A DNA stretch of 64,000 bases from Burkholderia stabilis (GCF_001742165.1 NZ_CP016442.1:3100001-3164000); one strand, 5' to 3'. Numbered from the stretch's first letter, positions 52,348 through 63,823 are shown. The notes: generated from the sequence alone by a model not told the origin. Made by a program: numbers and translations.

Positions 52348-53928
52348 TCAGGCCGGGGCGCGCTCGCTGGCGGCCGCGAGTTCGTGGTGATAGCGGCCGG
52401 TATGCAGCGACGACGGGCCGAGGCGCGCGTACTTGAACATCAGCTTGATCTCGATGACGAACAGCGCGGTATAGAACAGGATGAAGCCCGCGAGACTCAG
52501 GTACAGGTCGGTCGGCGTGAGGCTCGACGCGGACAGGTGCGTCGGCAGCACGCCGGCGATCGTCCACGGCTGGCGGCCGAGCTCGGCGACGATCCAGCCG
52601 AATTCGATCGCGATCCACGGCAGCGGGATCGCCCACACCGCGTAGCGCAGGAACCAGCGGCGGTTGTCCTGCAGCAGTTCGCGGCGCGCGCAGAACCAGA
52701 ACGCGGCAACGAACGTCGCGACGAACAGGAAGCCGAGGAACACCATGATCCGGAACGAGAAGAACACGGGCGCGACCGGCGGGATCGTCTTCTTCGCGGC
52801 GGCCTTGATCTGCTCGGGCGTCGCATCGACCACGTTCGGCGTGAACTGCTTGAGCATCAGCCCGTAGCCGAGATACTGCTTGTGCTGGTCGAACAGCTCG
52901 TGCGTCGCCGCGCTCGTGTCGCCCTGCTTGAGCTTCTGCAGCGCGCCGTACGCGATCATCCCGCTCTGGATGTGCTCTTCGCTGTGCTTCGCGAGGTCGC
53001 GCAGGCCGATCACCGGTTCGTCGAGCGAGCGCGTCGCGATCAGGCCGAGCGCGTACGGGATCTTGATCGCGTAGTCGGTGCGCTGTTCTTCCTGGTTTGG
53101 AATGCCGATCAGCGTGAACGCTGCGGGCGCCGGCTGCGTTTCCCATTCGGATTCGATCGCGGCGAGCTTCATCTTCTGCACTTCGCCGGTCGTATAACCC
53201 GATTCGTCGCCGAGCACGATCACGCAGAGCGTCGCCGCGAGGCCGAAGCCGGCCGCGACCGCGAACGAGCGCAGCGCGAAATCGACGTCGCGCTTCTTCA
53301 GCAGGTACCACGACGACACGCCGAGCACGAACATCGCCGCCGACACGTAGCCGGCCGATACCGTGTGCACGAACTTCACCTGCGCGACCGGGTTGAACAG
53401 CACGTCGAACAGGCTGGTCATCTCCATGCGCATCGTCTGGTAGTTGAACTCGGCGCCGACCGGGTTGTTCATCCAGCCGTTCGCGACGAGGATCCACAGC
53501 GCGGACAGGTTCGAGCCCAGCGCGACGAGGAACGTGACCATCAGGTGCTTGACCTTCGACAGGCGGTTCCAGCCGAAGAAGAACAGGCCGACGAACGTCG
53601 ATTCGAGGAAGAACGCCATCAGGCCTTCGACCGCGAGCGGCACGCCGAAGATGTCGCCGACATAGTGCGAGTAGTACGACCAGTTCGTACCGAACTGGAA
53701 TTCGAGCGTGATGCCGGTCGTCACGCCCATCGCGAAGTTGATCCCGAACAGCTTGCCCCAGAACTGGGTCATGTCCTTGTAGACCTGCTTGCCGGTCATC
53801 ACGTACACGGCTTCCATGATGACGAGCAGCCAGGACAGGCCGAGCGTCAGCGGCACGAACAGGAAGTGGTAGAGCGCCGTGATGCCGAACTGCAGACGTG
53901 ACAGATCGACGACTTCACTACTTATCAT
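52348..53928 (-). CDS. cydA: cytochrome bd oxidase subunit I
   Basis: A 526-residue membrane protein that binds haems b558, b595 and d. The front carries [20 protein letters not shown] with the axial H21, then [19 protein letters not shown], the second ligand histidine in [20 protein letters not shown], and [13 protein letters not shown] near the C-terminus. The periplasmic Q-loop is of the long type as in E. coli, in line with the length. The start overlaps cydP by 11 bp. Confidence 0.94.
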   Translation of the reverse strand: MISSEVVDLSRLQFGITALYHFLFVPLTLGLSWLLVIMEAVYVMTGKQVYKDMTQFWGKLFGINFAMGVTTGITLEFQFGTNWSYYSHYVGDIFGVPLAVEGLMAFFLESTFVGLFFFGWNRLSKVKHLMVTFLVALGSNLSALWILVANGWMNNPVGAEFNYQTMRMEMTSLFDVLFNPVAQVKFVHTVSAGYVSAAMFVLGVSSWYLLKKRDVDFALRSFAVAAGFGLAATLCVIVLGDESGYTTGEVQKMKLAAIESEWETQPAPAAFTLIGIPNQEEQRTDYAIKIPYALGLIATRSLDEPVIGLRDLAKHSEEHIQSGMIAYGALQKLKQGDTSAATHELFDQHKQYLGYGLMLKQFTPNVVDATPEQIKAAAKKTIPPVAPVFFSFRIMVFLGFLFVATFVAAFWFCARRELLQDNRRWFLRYAVWAIPLPWIAIEFGWIVAELGRQPWTIAGVLPTHLSASSLTPTDLYLSLAGFILFYTALFVIEIKLMFKYARLGPSSLHTGRYHHELAAASERAPA

Positions 53929-54196
53929 GGTGGTCTCCCTCGGTAGATGCAGGCGCCGGCACCGAAAGCAGCCTCTCGGCGACGGCGGCAGGCGGCAGCG
54001 ACATGTGCTCGGCCTGCGGATGATTGAAGAATGCGTATTTGAGCGACATCAGGAGGATCAGCTTGACGATCAGCACCAGGGTGATGTCGCGGGCGAGGGT
54101 CGGTCCGCGTGCCCACGCGACGATGCGCGCGCGCCAGCCGATCGTGCCGGCCGGCCGCGGGGGCGGCGGCGCAGGCTCTTTATTGATCGAGATCAA
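53918..54196 (-). CDS. cydP: CydP, putative small subunit of cytochrome bd
   Basis: A 92-residue protein with one transmembrane segment ([21 protein letters not shown]) followed by [12 protein letters not shown], the pattern of the small CydP proteins found before cydAB in beta- and gammaproteobacteria. The first possible start is a TTG at 54196, behind a weak AGGA; no in-frame ATG lies near. A perfect FNR-type box covers this start codon, so the true start or promoter may be further inside. It overlaps cydA. Confidence 0.75.
   Translation of the reverse strand: MISINKEPAPPPPRPAGTIGWRARIVAWARGPTLARDITLVLIVKLILLMSLKYAFFNHPQAEHMSLPPAAVAERLLSVPAPASTEGDHHDK
54183..54196. promoter_or_regulatory. 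FNR/Anr-type box at the start of the cyd operon
   Basis: TTGAT-CGAG-ATCAA matches the FNR/Anr consensus exactly. Oxygen-responsive control is expected for a bd oxidase. The box coincides with the inferred TTG start of cydP. Confidence 0.75.
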
Positions 54197-54576
54197 GGCG
54201 ATTATCCTGAATCGATTTAGGTCGGTTTTTGGGGCGACTTTACGTCGGATTTATGACGGCCGTGAAGCTGTTTTAATCCTTTTGCGCCGGACATGCCAAT
54301 TTTAAAAGGACGGCTTTCCGATGCCGAGTGCTGCGCTGCGGCAGACCGTCGCGAACCGGCGGCTAAAAATTGAGGCAGATCAAGGTTATGCGGAAGGGGG
54401 CCGAAAACCGCCCAATACCCGATGAAACAGGTCAATTAATCGGCGCAGAAACGGACGGAGAAGCGGGCGGGGCGGCGGGTGAAAAACCGGCGAAAAACCG
54501 GTGAAAAAGACAGGCGAAAAAAAACCGCTGCCGGTCGGGCAGCGGTTTTCGACGAGGCGCTCTAAATCGCAGGGAT
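54197..54576. promoter_or_regulatory. intergenic region between cydP and rpoH
   Basis: 380 bp. The cyd side is AT-rich for this genome (54200-54300) and should hold the promoter; the rpoH side ends in a terminator. It also has short GAAAAACCGG repeats at 54481-54505. No gene seen. Confidence 0.5.
54513..54549 (-). terminator. terminator of rpoH
   Basis: A 12-bp perfect stem (54521-54532 with 54538-54549), loop GGTCG on the plus strand; on the minus strand it is followed by a T run. Confidence 0.88.
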
Positions 54577-55512
<936 letters not shown>

Positions 55513-55872
55513 TAAAAACTCCTTTGGAATCAGGGACAAACCCCGGGTCTCGGATGAGAAACCGGAGCCAATCTTAGCACTCCCGTAATCCGAGTGCTAA
55601 TTCCTTAGAGCGGGCGTGGACATCTGAGTTCCCGGTTTTTCTATCGAAATAGTCGAGTCGATAGTCTAATCTGCGACCAAAGCGGCGGATCGAAGTTCCG
55701 TAAGCTGTTGTTTCTGATGGTAATCAGTAGACGATTTCGATTTTTGTCGTTTTGGAAGCAAGCCATTTCGTTTCGTGATGCCGATCCGAAAAGTCCTTTA
55801 CCATACCATTCAGTTCGCTCGGGCACGGCTGGGATGGCCGGCCCCATTCAACCCACAAAGTTGGAGTGTCAG
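55513..55872. promoter_or_regulatory. divergent region between rpoH and pagL
   Basis: 360 bp with the rpoH leader, the CIRCE element (55574-55600) and the AT-richer upstream region of pagL (55700-55760). No further gene recognised. Confidence 0.55.
55574..55600. promoter_or_regulatory. CIRCE element (HrcA operator) upstream of rpoH
   Basis: TTAGCACTC-N9-GAGTGCTAA, an exact match to the CIRCE consensus. HrcA repressor binds this sequence in heat-shock genes such as groESL. Confidence 0.95.
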
Positions 55873-56442
55873 ATGAACAATAAGAAGAATCGCCGGCCCC
55901 GCAGCCGGCTTGCGCTGCATGCGATGCTCGCGGCGTCACTTCTGGGCGGATCGGGTGCGGCATGCGCGGATCGATGGGGGATTCAGGCGGGCGGCGGTTT
56001 TTCGGATCGCCACGGGGTCGACAAGGCCGATCTCGGCGTGGTGTGGGATCCGGGCTGGAACTGGTGGGAAATCGGTGGCTGGCACTTCGCGTTCGTCGTG
56101 GAAGGGCATGCCGGCTACTGGCACACGGGCGGCAACGTTCACAGCAGCATCGGCGAATTCGGCGTGACGCCGATGTTCCGCTTCATCAAGAGCGCCGGGG
56201 AGATCCGCCCGTTCATCGAGGCCGGCGGCGGCCTTCGGCTGCTGACGCACCCGACGATCTCGGATCGTTTCTCGATGGGGACCGCGTTCCAGTTCGCGCC
56301 GACTGCGGGTGTCGGCGTGCAGTTCGGCCAACGGCAACAGTATCAGGTCGGCTACCGTTTTGAACATGTGTCTAACGCGGGTATCAAAGAGCCGAATCCT
56401 GGTATAAATTTCCACCAGTTCTACGTGCAGTACAACTTCTGA
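55873..56442 (+). CDS. pagL: lipid A 3-O-deacylase (PagL-type)
   Basis: A 189-residue outer-membrane beta-barrel enzyme that removes the 3-linked acyl chain of lipid A. The ATG at 55873 follows TTGGAG; the signal peptide ends around GAACA. The barrel strands alternate (WWEIGGWHFAFVVEGHAGYW), and the catalytic motif is YRFEHVSNAGIKEPNPG with the His-x-Ser pair. The end YVQYNF has the terminal phenylalanine for outer-membrane assembly. Length and motif agree with PagL of Pseudomonas and Bordetella. Confidence 0.87.
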   Translation: MNNKKNRRPRSRLALHAMLAASLLGGSGAACADRWGIQAGGGFSDRHGVDKADLGVVWDPGWNWWEIGGWHFAFVVEGHAGYWHTGGNVHSSIGEFGVTPMFRFIKSAGEIRPFIEAGGGLRLLTHPTISDRFSMGTAFQFAPTAGVGVQFGQRQQYQVGYRFEHVSNAGIKEPNPGINFHQFYVQYNF

Positions 56443-56487
56443 TCCGCATGCCCGCGCACGGTGTGCGCGTTGCCGAGGAGTCTGGCG

Positions 56488-56871
56488 ATGGCGAAGGTGA
56501 TCGATGCGATCCGCGCGCTCGAGCGCGATCGGTTCCGGGCGATGGTGGACGGGGACGGCGAGGCGCTCGGCGCGCTGCTGTCGGACACGGTATTTTTCGT
56601 GCACACCAACGGCAAACGTGAAACCAAGCAGCAGTTCATCGACGCCATCGTCGCCGGCCGCCGCCGTTATCGTCAGATCGAAATCCAGTCGCAGGACGTG
56701 CTGCCCGTCGGCAGCGAAACCTGCGTCGTCACCGGGCGCGCGCTGATCGAGATGGAAACGAACAACGGCGGCCTGGTCTTCCCGATTGCCTATACATCCG
56801 TCCACACCCAGGAGCAGGGCCGCTGGTGCCTGCTCGCGTGGCAGGCGACGCGGTGCGCGACCGAGACATGA
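56488..56871 (+). CDS. SnoaL/DUF4440-like small protein
   Basis: A 127-residue protein of the NTF2-like fold (ALERDRFRAMVDGDGEALGALLSDTVFFVHTNGKRETKQQF, in part; VTGRALIEMETNNG; RWCLLAWQATR). Such proteins are small enzymes or ligand binders of mostly unknown substrate. The ATG at 56488 gives a normal N-terminus for the family. It is 45 bp after pagL and followed by a terminator, so the two may be co-transcribed. Confidence 0.75.
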   Translation: MAKVIDAIRALERDRFRAMVDGDGEALGALLSDTVFFVHTNGKRETKQQFIDAIVAGRRRYRQIEIQSQDVLPVGSETCVVTGRALIEMETNNGGLVFPIAYTSVHTQEQGRWCLLAWQATRCATET

Positions 56872-56903
56872 GCACGCGTGGCGCTCCTTTTCATGTCCCG
56901 ACG

Positions 56904-56927
56904 AAGCGGCCTTCTGGGCCGCTTTTT
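56904..56927 (+). terminator. terminator after the SnoaL-like gene
   Basis: An 8-bp stem AAGCGGCC (56904-56911) with GGCCGCTT (56917-56924) followed by T residues. Confidence 0.85.
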
Positions 56928-57001
56928 GTTGCCTCGTGCGGCGCGGATCGCGCGCAGCACGGGCGGTCACGCCCCGCTCGCTGACTGTCGAACTCTGAGC
57001 G

Positions 57002-58648
57002 TCAGGCTGCCGCGCGGCGGTCTGCGCAGTGCCATGCGGAGCGGTTGATCGCGCTGACGATTGCGTCGAGCGCGGCGCTCGCCGCATCGGCGTGCAGGCC
57101 GACGCCATGCCGCAGCGGCGCATCGCCGACCCGGCAGCCGACCGATACCGCGATCCGTCCGTCCGTCGTGCGCGTGTGCTCGCACGACGCGACGTCGATC
57201 GCGGCGCCGGCCGCCGCCGCGAATACCGCGGCCAAACGTCGCACGGCGTCCTCCGGCGTCGCGTCGGCCGCGGGCACGCCCGCGATCTCGCGGTTCCGCC
57301 AGCGCGCGCCGCTGCCCTGGCGCGCGGCCGGGCCGTCGGTTTCGAAGAATTCGCGCGCGAACAGCGTGCAGATCGCGTCGCCGGTCACTTCTTCGCCGGA
57401 TGCGTCGGCAAGCGTCTGCACCGCGTGGCTGAATTCGATCTGCACACGGCGCGTCGGCGTGAAGCCCATCCCGCGTTCGAGCAGGAACGTCGCGCCGCCC
57501 TTGCCGGACTGACTGTTCACACGAATCACCGCGTCATAGCTGCGGCCGAGGTCGGCCGGGTCGATCGGCAGGTACGGCACTTCCCAGATTGCGTCAGGGC
57601 GCTGCTGCGCGAAGCCCTTGCGGATCGCGTCCTGGTGCGAGCCCGAGAATGCGGTGAACACGAGGTCGCCCGCGTACGGATGGCGCGGATGCACGGGAAT
57701 CTGGTTGCAGCGCTCGACGACGCGGCGCACCGCGTCGATGTCGGAGAAATCGAGGCCCGGATCGATGCCCTGCGTGTAGAGGTTCAGCGCGAGCGTGACG
57801 AGATCGACGTTGCCGGTGCGCTCGCCGTTGCCGAACAGGCAGCCCTCGATGCGGTCGGCGCCCGCGAGCAGTGCGAGCTCGGCCGCCGCGACCGCGGTGC
57901 CGCGATCGTTGTGCGGATGCACGGACAGCACGATGCTGTCGCGATACGCGAGGTTGCGGTCCATCCATTCGATCTGGTCGGCGAACACGTTCGGGCTCGC
58001 GGCTTCGACGGTGGCCGGCAGGTTGACGATCATCTTGTGATCGCGGGTCGGCCGCCAGGTCTGCGCGACCGCGTCGCAGATCTCGCGGGCGAACGTCAGC
58101 TCGGTCATGCTGAAGGTTTCCGGCGAGTACTGGAAGGTCCAGTGCGTGTCGGGGCGCGCGGCGGCGTGCTCCTTGATGATGCGCGTGCCGTCGACCGCAA
58201 GCGCCTTCACGTCGTGCTTCGACATCCCGAACACGATGCGGCGGAACGACGGGCAGACCGCGTTGTACAGGTGCACGATCGCGCGCGGCACGCCTTCGAG
58301 CGCGTCGAACGTGCGGGCGATCAGGTCTTCGCGCGACTGCACGAGCACCTCGATCGTCACGTCGTCGGGAATGCGTTGCTCGTCGATCAGCTTGCGCACG
58401 AAATCGAAGTCGGTTTGCGACGCCGACGGAAAACCGACTTCGATCTCCTTGAAACCGATTGCGACCAGCATCTCGAAGAACTCGAGCTTCTGCTCGATGC
58501 TCATCGGTTCGATCAGCGACTGGTTGCCGTCGCGCAGGTCGGTGCTCATCCACACGGGCGCGCGCTCGATGGTGCGGGTCGGCCAGCGGCGGCCATTGAT
58601 GCGGACGGGCTCGAACGGGCGGTACTTGTCTTGCGGATTGCGCTTCAT
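57002..58648 (-). CDS. leuA: 2-isopropylmalate synthase
   Basis: A 548-residue enzyme that condenses acetyl-CoA and 2-oxoisovalerate in the first step of leucine synthesis. The HMGL-like barrel has the metal and catalytic motif [11 protein letters not shown] (DGNQ), and the [21 protein letters not shown] segment with the metal histidines. The C-terminal ~130 residues are the leucine-feedback regulatory domain. Length and the [17 protein letters not shown] start correspond to the long (type 2) LeuA. The ATG at 58648 follows GAGGT. Confidence 0.93.
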   Translation of the reverse strand: MKRNPQDKYRPFEPVRINGRRWPTRTIERAPVWMSTDLRDGNQSLIEPMSIEQKLEFFEMLVAIGFKEIEVGFPSASQTDFDFVRKLIDEQRIPDDVTIEVLVQSREDLIARTFDALEGVPRAIVHLYNAVCPSFRRIVFGMSKHDVKALAVDGTRIIKEHAAARPDTHWTFQYSPETFSMTELTFAREICDAVAQTWRPTRDHKMIVNLPATVEAASPNVFADQIEWMDRNLAYRDSIVLSVHPHNDRGTAVAAAELALLAGADRIEGCLFGNGERTGNVDLVTLALNLYTQGIDPGLDFSDIDAVRRVVERCNQIPVHPRHPYAGDLVFTAFSGSHQDAIRKGFAQQRPDAIWEVPYLPIDPADLGRSYDAVIRVNSQSGKGGATFLLERGMGFTPTRRVQIEFSHAVQTLADASGEEVTGDAICTLFAREFFETDGPAARQGSGARWRNREIAGVPAADATPEDAVRRLAAVFAAAAGAAIDVASCEHTRTTDGRIAVSVGCRVGDAPLRHGVGLHADAASAALDAIVSAINRSAWHCADRRAAA

Positions 58649-59028
58649 CTTCTGGACCTCGGGTCTCAAGTCGCGAGCGAAGACGGGCGGCATGGGCGAC
58701 GGTTGGCGCTGCCTCGCACCACGGCGCGCGATCGCGCTGCGGATGCGGATGATCTTCGCGAATCGACCGACGGATAGACGGACGAATGCTGACGACTTCG
58801 GGTTGTAAAAACTGCGAGAGGGGTACTGCGAGGAACTGCTGGGAGGGACCGTGCGGACAGCACACGGCGCTACGACAGCCTTAGGCTAGTCGTAGCGATA
58901 GCGGCCGCGCTAGGCGGCCGGAGGTAATTCGGAGGGTGTTCGGAAAGGAACGCATGGCGACAACTCTATGCCAGGATGCGGGCGCCTGTCAAATGGTCGG
59001 CGCGCGGGGGCGCGGTGCCGCCGTGCGA
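58649..59028. promoter_or_regulatory. leuA upstream region
   Basis: 380 bp between leuA and ybiB, both leftward. It contains a strong hairpin (58870-58895) and the leuA promoter region. A short frame from about 58865 exists but is not leucine-rich, so there is no obvious attenuator peptide. Confidence 0.5.
58870..58895 (-). other. hairpin in the leuA upstream region
   Basis: A 7-bp outer stem (CTACGAC 58870-58876 with GTCGTAG 58889-58895) and a 5-bp inner stem (AGCCT/AGGCT). No T run on either strand. It could be part of an untranslated leader; role unknown. Confidence 0.5.
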
Positions 59029-60003
59029 TCAGCGCGCGATGCGGGCGATCTGCACGATCGTCGCGACCTGTCGCGCGACCGTGTCGGGCACCGGCATTTC
59101 GCCGCGCAACACGGTGTCCGTCCACGCGGCGGTCGTCGCCGCGTCGCGCGATTCGGGCAGCGTGACGGGCGGCGCATCGGCCGACGAGCGTTCGGCCTCG
59201 ATCAGCGTGTCGCACACGCCGTCGTGCAGCCAGTCGACCTGCACCTGCCGCCGCGTATCGGCGACGGCTTCGCCTTCGGTGCCGCGCGCGAGCAGCGCGC
59301 CGCCGAGCGCGGCGTCCGGATGGTCGCGGAACAACTGCGCGAGGCTGTCGCGGTACGGCGGATGCGTGTAGTTGACGAGCCGCAGGCCGGCCGGCGCGAA
59401 CGGCTGCAGGATCTTCACGAGCGTATGCGTCGAGTTGCGCACGCCGAGCACGCTGCGCATCGACAGCAGGCGCGCGATGCTCGGCGCCAGTGCCTCGATC
59501 GGCGCGAATGCGACACGACGTTCGGCGAGCGTGTCTTCGATCGCATCGTGCGACGTCGACGGCGCGAGCGACAGCGCCGAGAAGATTTCCGCGCTCGTCA
59601 CGCGGCCGGGGTCGCGCTCGACACCGTGCACGAGCACCGGCACGCCTTCGCGCGCGAGCAGCAGCGCGAGCAGCGGCACGAGATTCGGCTGCTTGCGCGC
59701 GCCGTTGTAGCTCGGGATCGACACGGGGCGGAACGCGCCATCCTGCACGCGCACGGGCTCGAACGACGCCTGCGCGGCGGCGAGCATCGCGGCCAGTTCG
59801 TCGGCGGTTTCGCCTTTCAGCCGATAGGCGATCAGGATCGCGCCGAGTTCGACGTCCGACACGCGCGCATCGAGCATCGCGCGATAGAGTTCGAACGTGT
59901 CCTCGGCGGACAGCGCGCGTGCGCCGTGCGGGCCGCGGCCGATCTCCTTGATGAAGCGGGCGCAAGGGAACGGAGCGGCTGCGGGATCGTGGGAAGCGGT
60001 CAT
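59029..60003 (-). CDS. ybiB: YbiB, glycosyltransferase-3-fold DNA-binding protein
   Basis: A 324-residue homologue of anthranilate phosphoribosyltransferase (TrpD2/YbiB group). Features: FIKEIGRGPHGARALSAEDTFELYRAMLDARVSDVELGAILIAYRLKGET at the front (in part), PSYNGARKQPNLVPLLALLLAREGVPVLVHG and NSTHTLVKILQPF. E. coli YbiB lacks PRT activity, binds nucleic acids and is linked to the SOS response. The ATG at 60003 gives the family N-terminus. Confidence 0.82.
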   Translation of the reverse strand: MTASHDPAAAPFPCARFIKEIGRGPHGARALSAEDTFELYRAMLDARVSDVELGAILIAYRLKGETADELAAMLAAAQASFEPVRVQDGAFRPVSIPSYNGARKQPNLVPLLALLLAREGVPVLVHGVERDPGRVTSAEIFSALSLAPSTSHDAIEDTLAERRVAFAPIEALAPSIARLLSMRSVLGVRNSTHTLVKILQPFAPAGLRLVNYTHPPYRDSLAQLFRDHPDAALGGALLARGTEGEAVADTRRQVQVDWLHDGVCDTLIEAERSSADAPPVTLPESRDAATTAAWTDTVLRGEMPVPDTVARQVATIVQIARIAR

Positions 60004-60180
60004 CGGGGCGTGGGGCGCTCGGCCGGCATCGGGCCGCGCGGCGGGGTGAGGAATGCCCCGAGTATCGCACGGGCGCGGCCGCGCATCGCGGCGCGCTACA
60101 CTCTGGTTCCCGGCGGTGCGCGCGCCGGCTGCGCCGCGCAGGTGCCGTCGCCGGCCGAATACGACTACGAGAGACATCCC

Positions 60181-60825
60181 ATGAAGCTCTACAGCTATTT
60201 CCGCAGTTCCGCGTCGTACCGCGTGCGGATCGCCCTGAACCTGAAGCAGCTGCCGTTCGACTACGTTCCCGTGCACATGCTGCGCGACGGCGGCGAGCAG
60301 CTGAAGGACGCGTACCGCACGCTGAATCCGGATGCGGTCGTGCCGACGCTGATCGACGGCGACGCGACGCTGCAGCAGTCGCTCGCGATCATCGAATATC
60401 TCGAGGAAACCCATCCCGAACCCGCGCTGTTGCCGAAGCTGCCGGTCGATCGCGCGTATGTGCGCGCGGTCGCGTTGCAGATCGCGTGCGAAATCCATCC
60501 GCTCAACAACCTGCGCGTGCTGAAGTACCTGAAGCACACGCTGCAGGTGCCCGAGGAAGCGAAGAACGCGTGGTACCGGCACTGGATCGAGGCGGGCTTC
60601 GAAACGCTCGAGACGCGTCTCGCCAGCGATCCGCGCACCGGCAAGCTGTGCTTCGGCGATACGCCGACGCTCGCCGACGTGTGCCTCGTGCCGCAGGTGT
60701 TCAACGCGAACCGCTTCTCGATCGACACCTCGCGCTATCCGACGATCCAGCGGATCGTCGATCATGCGTCGACGCTCGATGCCTTCAAGGCCGCCGAGCC
60801 CGGCGCGCAGCCCGACGCCGAATGA
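60181..60825 (+). CDS. maiA: maleylacetoacetate isomerase (zeta-class glutathione transferase)
   Basis: A 214-residue glutathione-dependent isomerase of tyrosine/phenylalanine breakdown. The N-terminal thioredoxin-like domain has YFRSSASYRVRIALNLK, where the family motif is normally SSCxxRVRIAL; here alanine replaces cysteine. Further signs are VVPTLIDGDATLQQSLAIIEYLEE and FGDTPTLADVCLVPQVFNANRF. No other tyrosine-degradation gene is near, so the function rests on sequence. The start ATG at 60181 aligns with the family. Confidence 0.87.
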   Translation: MKLYSYFRSSASYRVRIALNLKQLPFDYVPVHMLRDGGEQLKDAYRTLNPDAVVPTLIDGDATLQQSLAIIEYLEETHPEPALLPKLPVDRAYVRAVALQIACEIHPLNNLRVLKYLKHTLQVPEEAKNAWYRHWIEAGFETLETRLASDPRTGKLCFGDTPTLADVCLVPQVFNANRFSIDTSRYPTIQRIVDHASTLDAFKAAEPGAQPDAE

Positions 60826-60855
60826 GCGCGGCGCGCCCCGGTTTCGGGCGCGCAT

Positions 60856-60880
60856 GAAAAAGGGCGCCCGAAGGCGCCCT
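60856..60880 (-). terminator. terminator of ftsY
   Basis: An 8-bp stem (60861-60868 with 60873-60880), loop CGAA on the plus strand. On the minus strand it is followed by TTTTT, so it serves ftsY; maiA converges on it. Confidence 0.8.
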
Positions 60881-60902
60881 GCGTGATGCGTGCCGGCGGT
60901 GT

Positions 60903-62057
60903 TCAGCCGAGCAGCGCGTCCGCGAATTCCACGGCGCTGAACGGCTGCAAATCTTCGACCTTCTCGCCGACGCCGATGAAGTAGACGGGCACCGGGCGTT
61001 GCCGCGCGATCGCGGCGAGAATCCCGCCCTTCGCGGTGCCGTCGAGCTTCGTGACGATGAGCCCGGTGAGGCCGAGCGCGTCGTCGAATGCCTTCACCTG
61101 CGTGAGCGCGTTCTGGCCGGTGTTCGCGTCGATCACCAGCAGCACCTCGTGCGGCGAGCCGTCGTGCGCCTTCGAGATCACGCGCTTCACCTTCTTCAGC
61201 TCTTCCATCAGGTGGAGCTGCGTCGGCAGGCGGCCGGCCGTGTCGGCCATCATCACGTCGATCTTGCGCGCGCGCGCGGCGCTGACCGCGTCGAAGATCA
61301 CCGCGGCCGGATCGCCGCTTTCCTGTTGCACGACCGTCACGTTGTTGCGCTCGCCCCAGACCGCCAGCTGTTCGCGCGCGGCCGCGCGGAACGTGTCGCC
61401 TGCGGCCAGCAGCACCGACTGGTCGAAGCTCTGCAGATGTTTTGCGAGCTTGCCGATGCTGGTCGTCTTGCCCGCGCCGTTTACGCCGGTGATCATCATC
61501 ACGAGCGGCTGCGCACGGCCGAGCATCAGCGATTTCTCGAGCGGCGTCAGCAGCTCGACGAGCAAATCGTGCAGCGCGGCCTTCACCTGCTGCGGGTCGG
61601 TCAGCCGGCCCGTGCGCACCTTTTCGCGCAGCGCGCCGAGCAGGTACTCGGTTGCGTCGACGCCTGCGTCGGACATCAGCAGCGCGGTTTCGAGCTCCTC
61701 GTACAGATCCTCGTCGATCTTGGTGTTGACGAAGACGCCGGTGATGTTCGAGCCAGTCTTCGCGAGCCCCGTTTTCAGGCGCGCCAGCCACGACTTCTTC
61801 GCGGAGGCGTCCTGCGTCGGCGGCGGGACGATTTCGACCGTCTCGACGACTTCGTCTCGGCCGTCGTTGGTCGGCGTGACCGTCATCACGACGGCCGGCG
61901 CGGCCGGTTGGGCGGGCGCCTGCGGCACGTCGGCCACCGGCGGGGCTTCGACCGCGGGCGCGTCGGACGGCTCGTCCGTTTGCGGTGTGTCGGCCGATTG
62001 CGATTCCGCCGGATCGGGCTCCTGCGTTTTCTTGAATCGTTTGAAGAAGCTGAACAT
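60903..62057 (-). CDS. ftsY: signal recognition particle receptor FtsY
   Basis: A 384-residue SRP GTPase. An acidic, proline- and alanine-rich A domain (~1-85) leads into the NG domain: GVNGAGKTTSIGKLAKHL (G1), AAGDTFRAAAREQL (G2), MADTAGRL (G3), TKLDGTAKGG (G4). It docks ribosome-SRP complexes at the membrane. The ATG at 62057 gives the typical MFSFFKRFKK start. It is divergent from rsmD, as in many proteobacteria. Confidence 0.95.
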   Translation of the reverse strand: MFSFFKRFKKTQEPDPAESQSADTPQTDEPSDAPAVEAPPVADVPQAPAQPAAPAVVMTVTPTNDGRDEVVETVEIVPPPTQDASAKKSWLARLKTGLAKTGSNITGVFVNTKIDEDLYEELETALLMSDAGVDATEYLLGALREKVRTGRLTDPQQVKAALHDLLVELLTPLEKSLMLGRAQPLVMMITGVNGAGKTTSIGKLAKHLQSFDQSVLLAAGDTFRAAAREQLAVWGERNNVTVVQQESGDPAAVIFDAVSAARARKIDVMMADTAGRLPTQLHLMEELKKVKRVISKAHDGSPHEVLLVIDANTGQNALTQVKAFDDALGLTGLIVTKLDGTAKGGILAAIARQRPVPVYFIGVGEKVEDLQPFSAVEFADALLG

Positions 62058-62273
62058 GGTCTGACGTCGGGAAGAGGGCGGGCCGCCGCGAGGAGCGGGG
62101 CGCCGGAGGGGCCGTTCTGCGTTCGCGCGGGCGCGGCGCACGGCGGCCGAAACCGAGCATTTTATCAGTGCGGCGTGGCGCTCGCGTCAGTGTGCGCCGC
62201 CGCTGTGGTAACGTGCGCCTGTTTGGCGGTGCGCCCTGGCGCGCGCCCGGTCCCTCCGTTGTCACTATTCCGT

Positions 62274-62888
62274 ATGTCCCGTTCCTCTTCCGGCCGCCCG
62301 GCGGCCCCGCCCAGCCGCGGCAAGCCGCACACGATCCGCATCATCGGCGGCGACTGGAAACGCACGCCGCTCGCGGTGCTCGACCTCGACGGCCTGCGGC
62401 CGACACCCGATCGCGTGCGCGAGACGCTGTTCAACTGGCTCGGCCAGGATCTCGAAGGCCGGCGCTGCCTCGACCTGTTCGCCGGTACCGGCGCGCTCGG
62501 CTTCGAGGCCGCTTCGCGCGGCGCGTCGAGCGTCGTGATGGTCGAGCGCCATCCGCGTGCCGCGCAGCAGCTGCGCGCGATCAAGGACAAACTCGGCGCC
62601 CGCATGGTCGAGGTCGCGGAGGCCGATGCGCTGCGGCTCGCGGCCGGGCTCACGCCGGGTGCGTTCGACGTCGTGTTTCTCGATCCGCCTTTCGGCGATA
62701 CGGCCGCGCTCGAGCGCGCGATCACGCTGTCGGCGCCGCTCGTCGCGGCGGGCGGCGCGCTGTACGTCGAGACGGGCGAGGAACTCGATCCGGCCGCGCA
62801 CGACGCGCTCGCAGGCTGGCAGGTCGTGAAGCACGGCAAGGCCGGTGCGGTTCACTATCATTTGCTGCGGCGCGAAAATGATGAATAA
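62274..62888 (+). CDS. rsmD: 16S rRNA (guanine966-N2)-methyltransferase
   Basis: A 204-residue methyltransferase. RIIGGDWKRTPL at the front, LRPTPDRVRETLFNWL, SAM-binding CLDLFAGTGALGFEAASRGA and the catalytic DPPF motif in VVFLDPPFGD. The ATG at 62274 gives the usual short basic N-terminus. It is the first of three rightward genes with coaD and the ferredoxin. Confidence 0.94.
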   Translation: MSRSSSGRPAAPPSRGKPHTIRIIGGDWKRTPLAVLDLDGLRPTPDRVRETLFNWLGQDLEGRRCLDLFAGTGALGFEAASRGASSVVMVERHPRAAQQLRAIKDKLGARMVEVAEADALRLAAGLTPGAFDVVFLDPPFGDTAALERAITLSAPLVAAGGALYVETGEELDPAAHDALAGWQVVKHGKAGAVHYHLLRRENDE

Positions 62889-63497
<609 letters not shown>

Positions 63498-63504
63498 CGC
63501 GGCG

Positions 63505-63530
63505 CCGGCCGGTTTCGTCGAGAAGCCGGC
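63505..63530 (+). other. hairpin between coaD and the ferredoxin gene
   Basis: GGCCGGTTTC pairs imperfectly with AGAAGCCGGCC without a T run. Likely a weak intercistronic structure rather than a terminator. Confidence 0.35.
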
Positions 63531-63541
63531 CGCTGGCCTGA

Positions 63542-63823
<282 letters not shown>

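Noticed and set aside
58649..58865. Leucine attenuator peptide
   Set aside because: The short frames before leuA contain no run of leucine codons.
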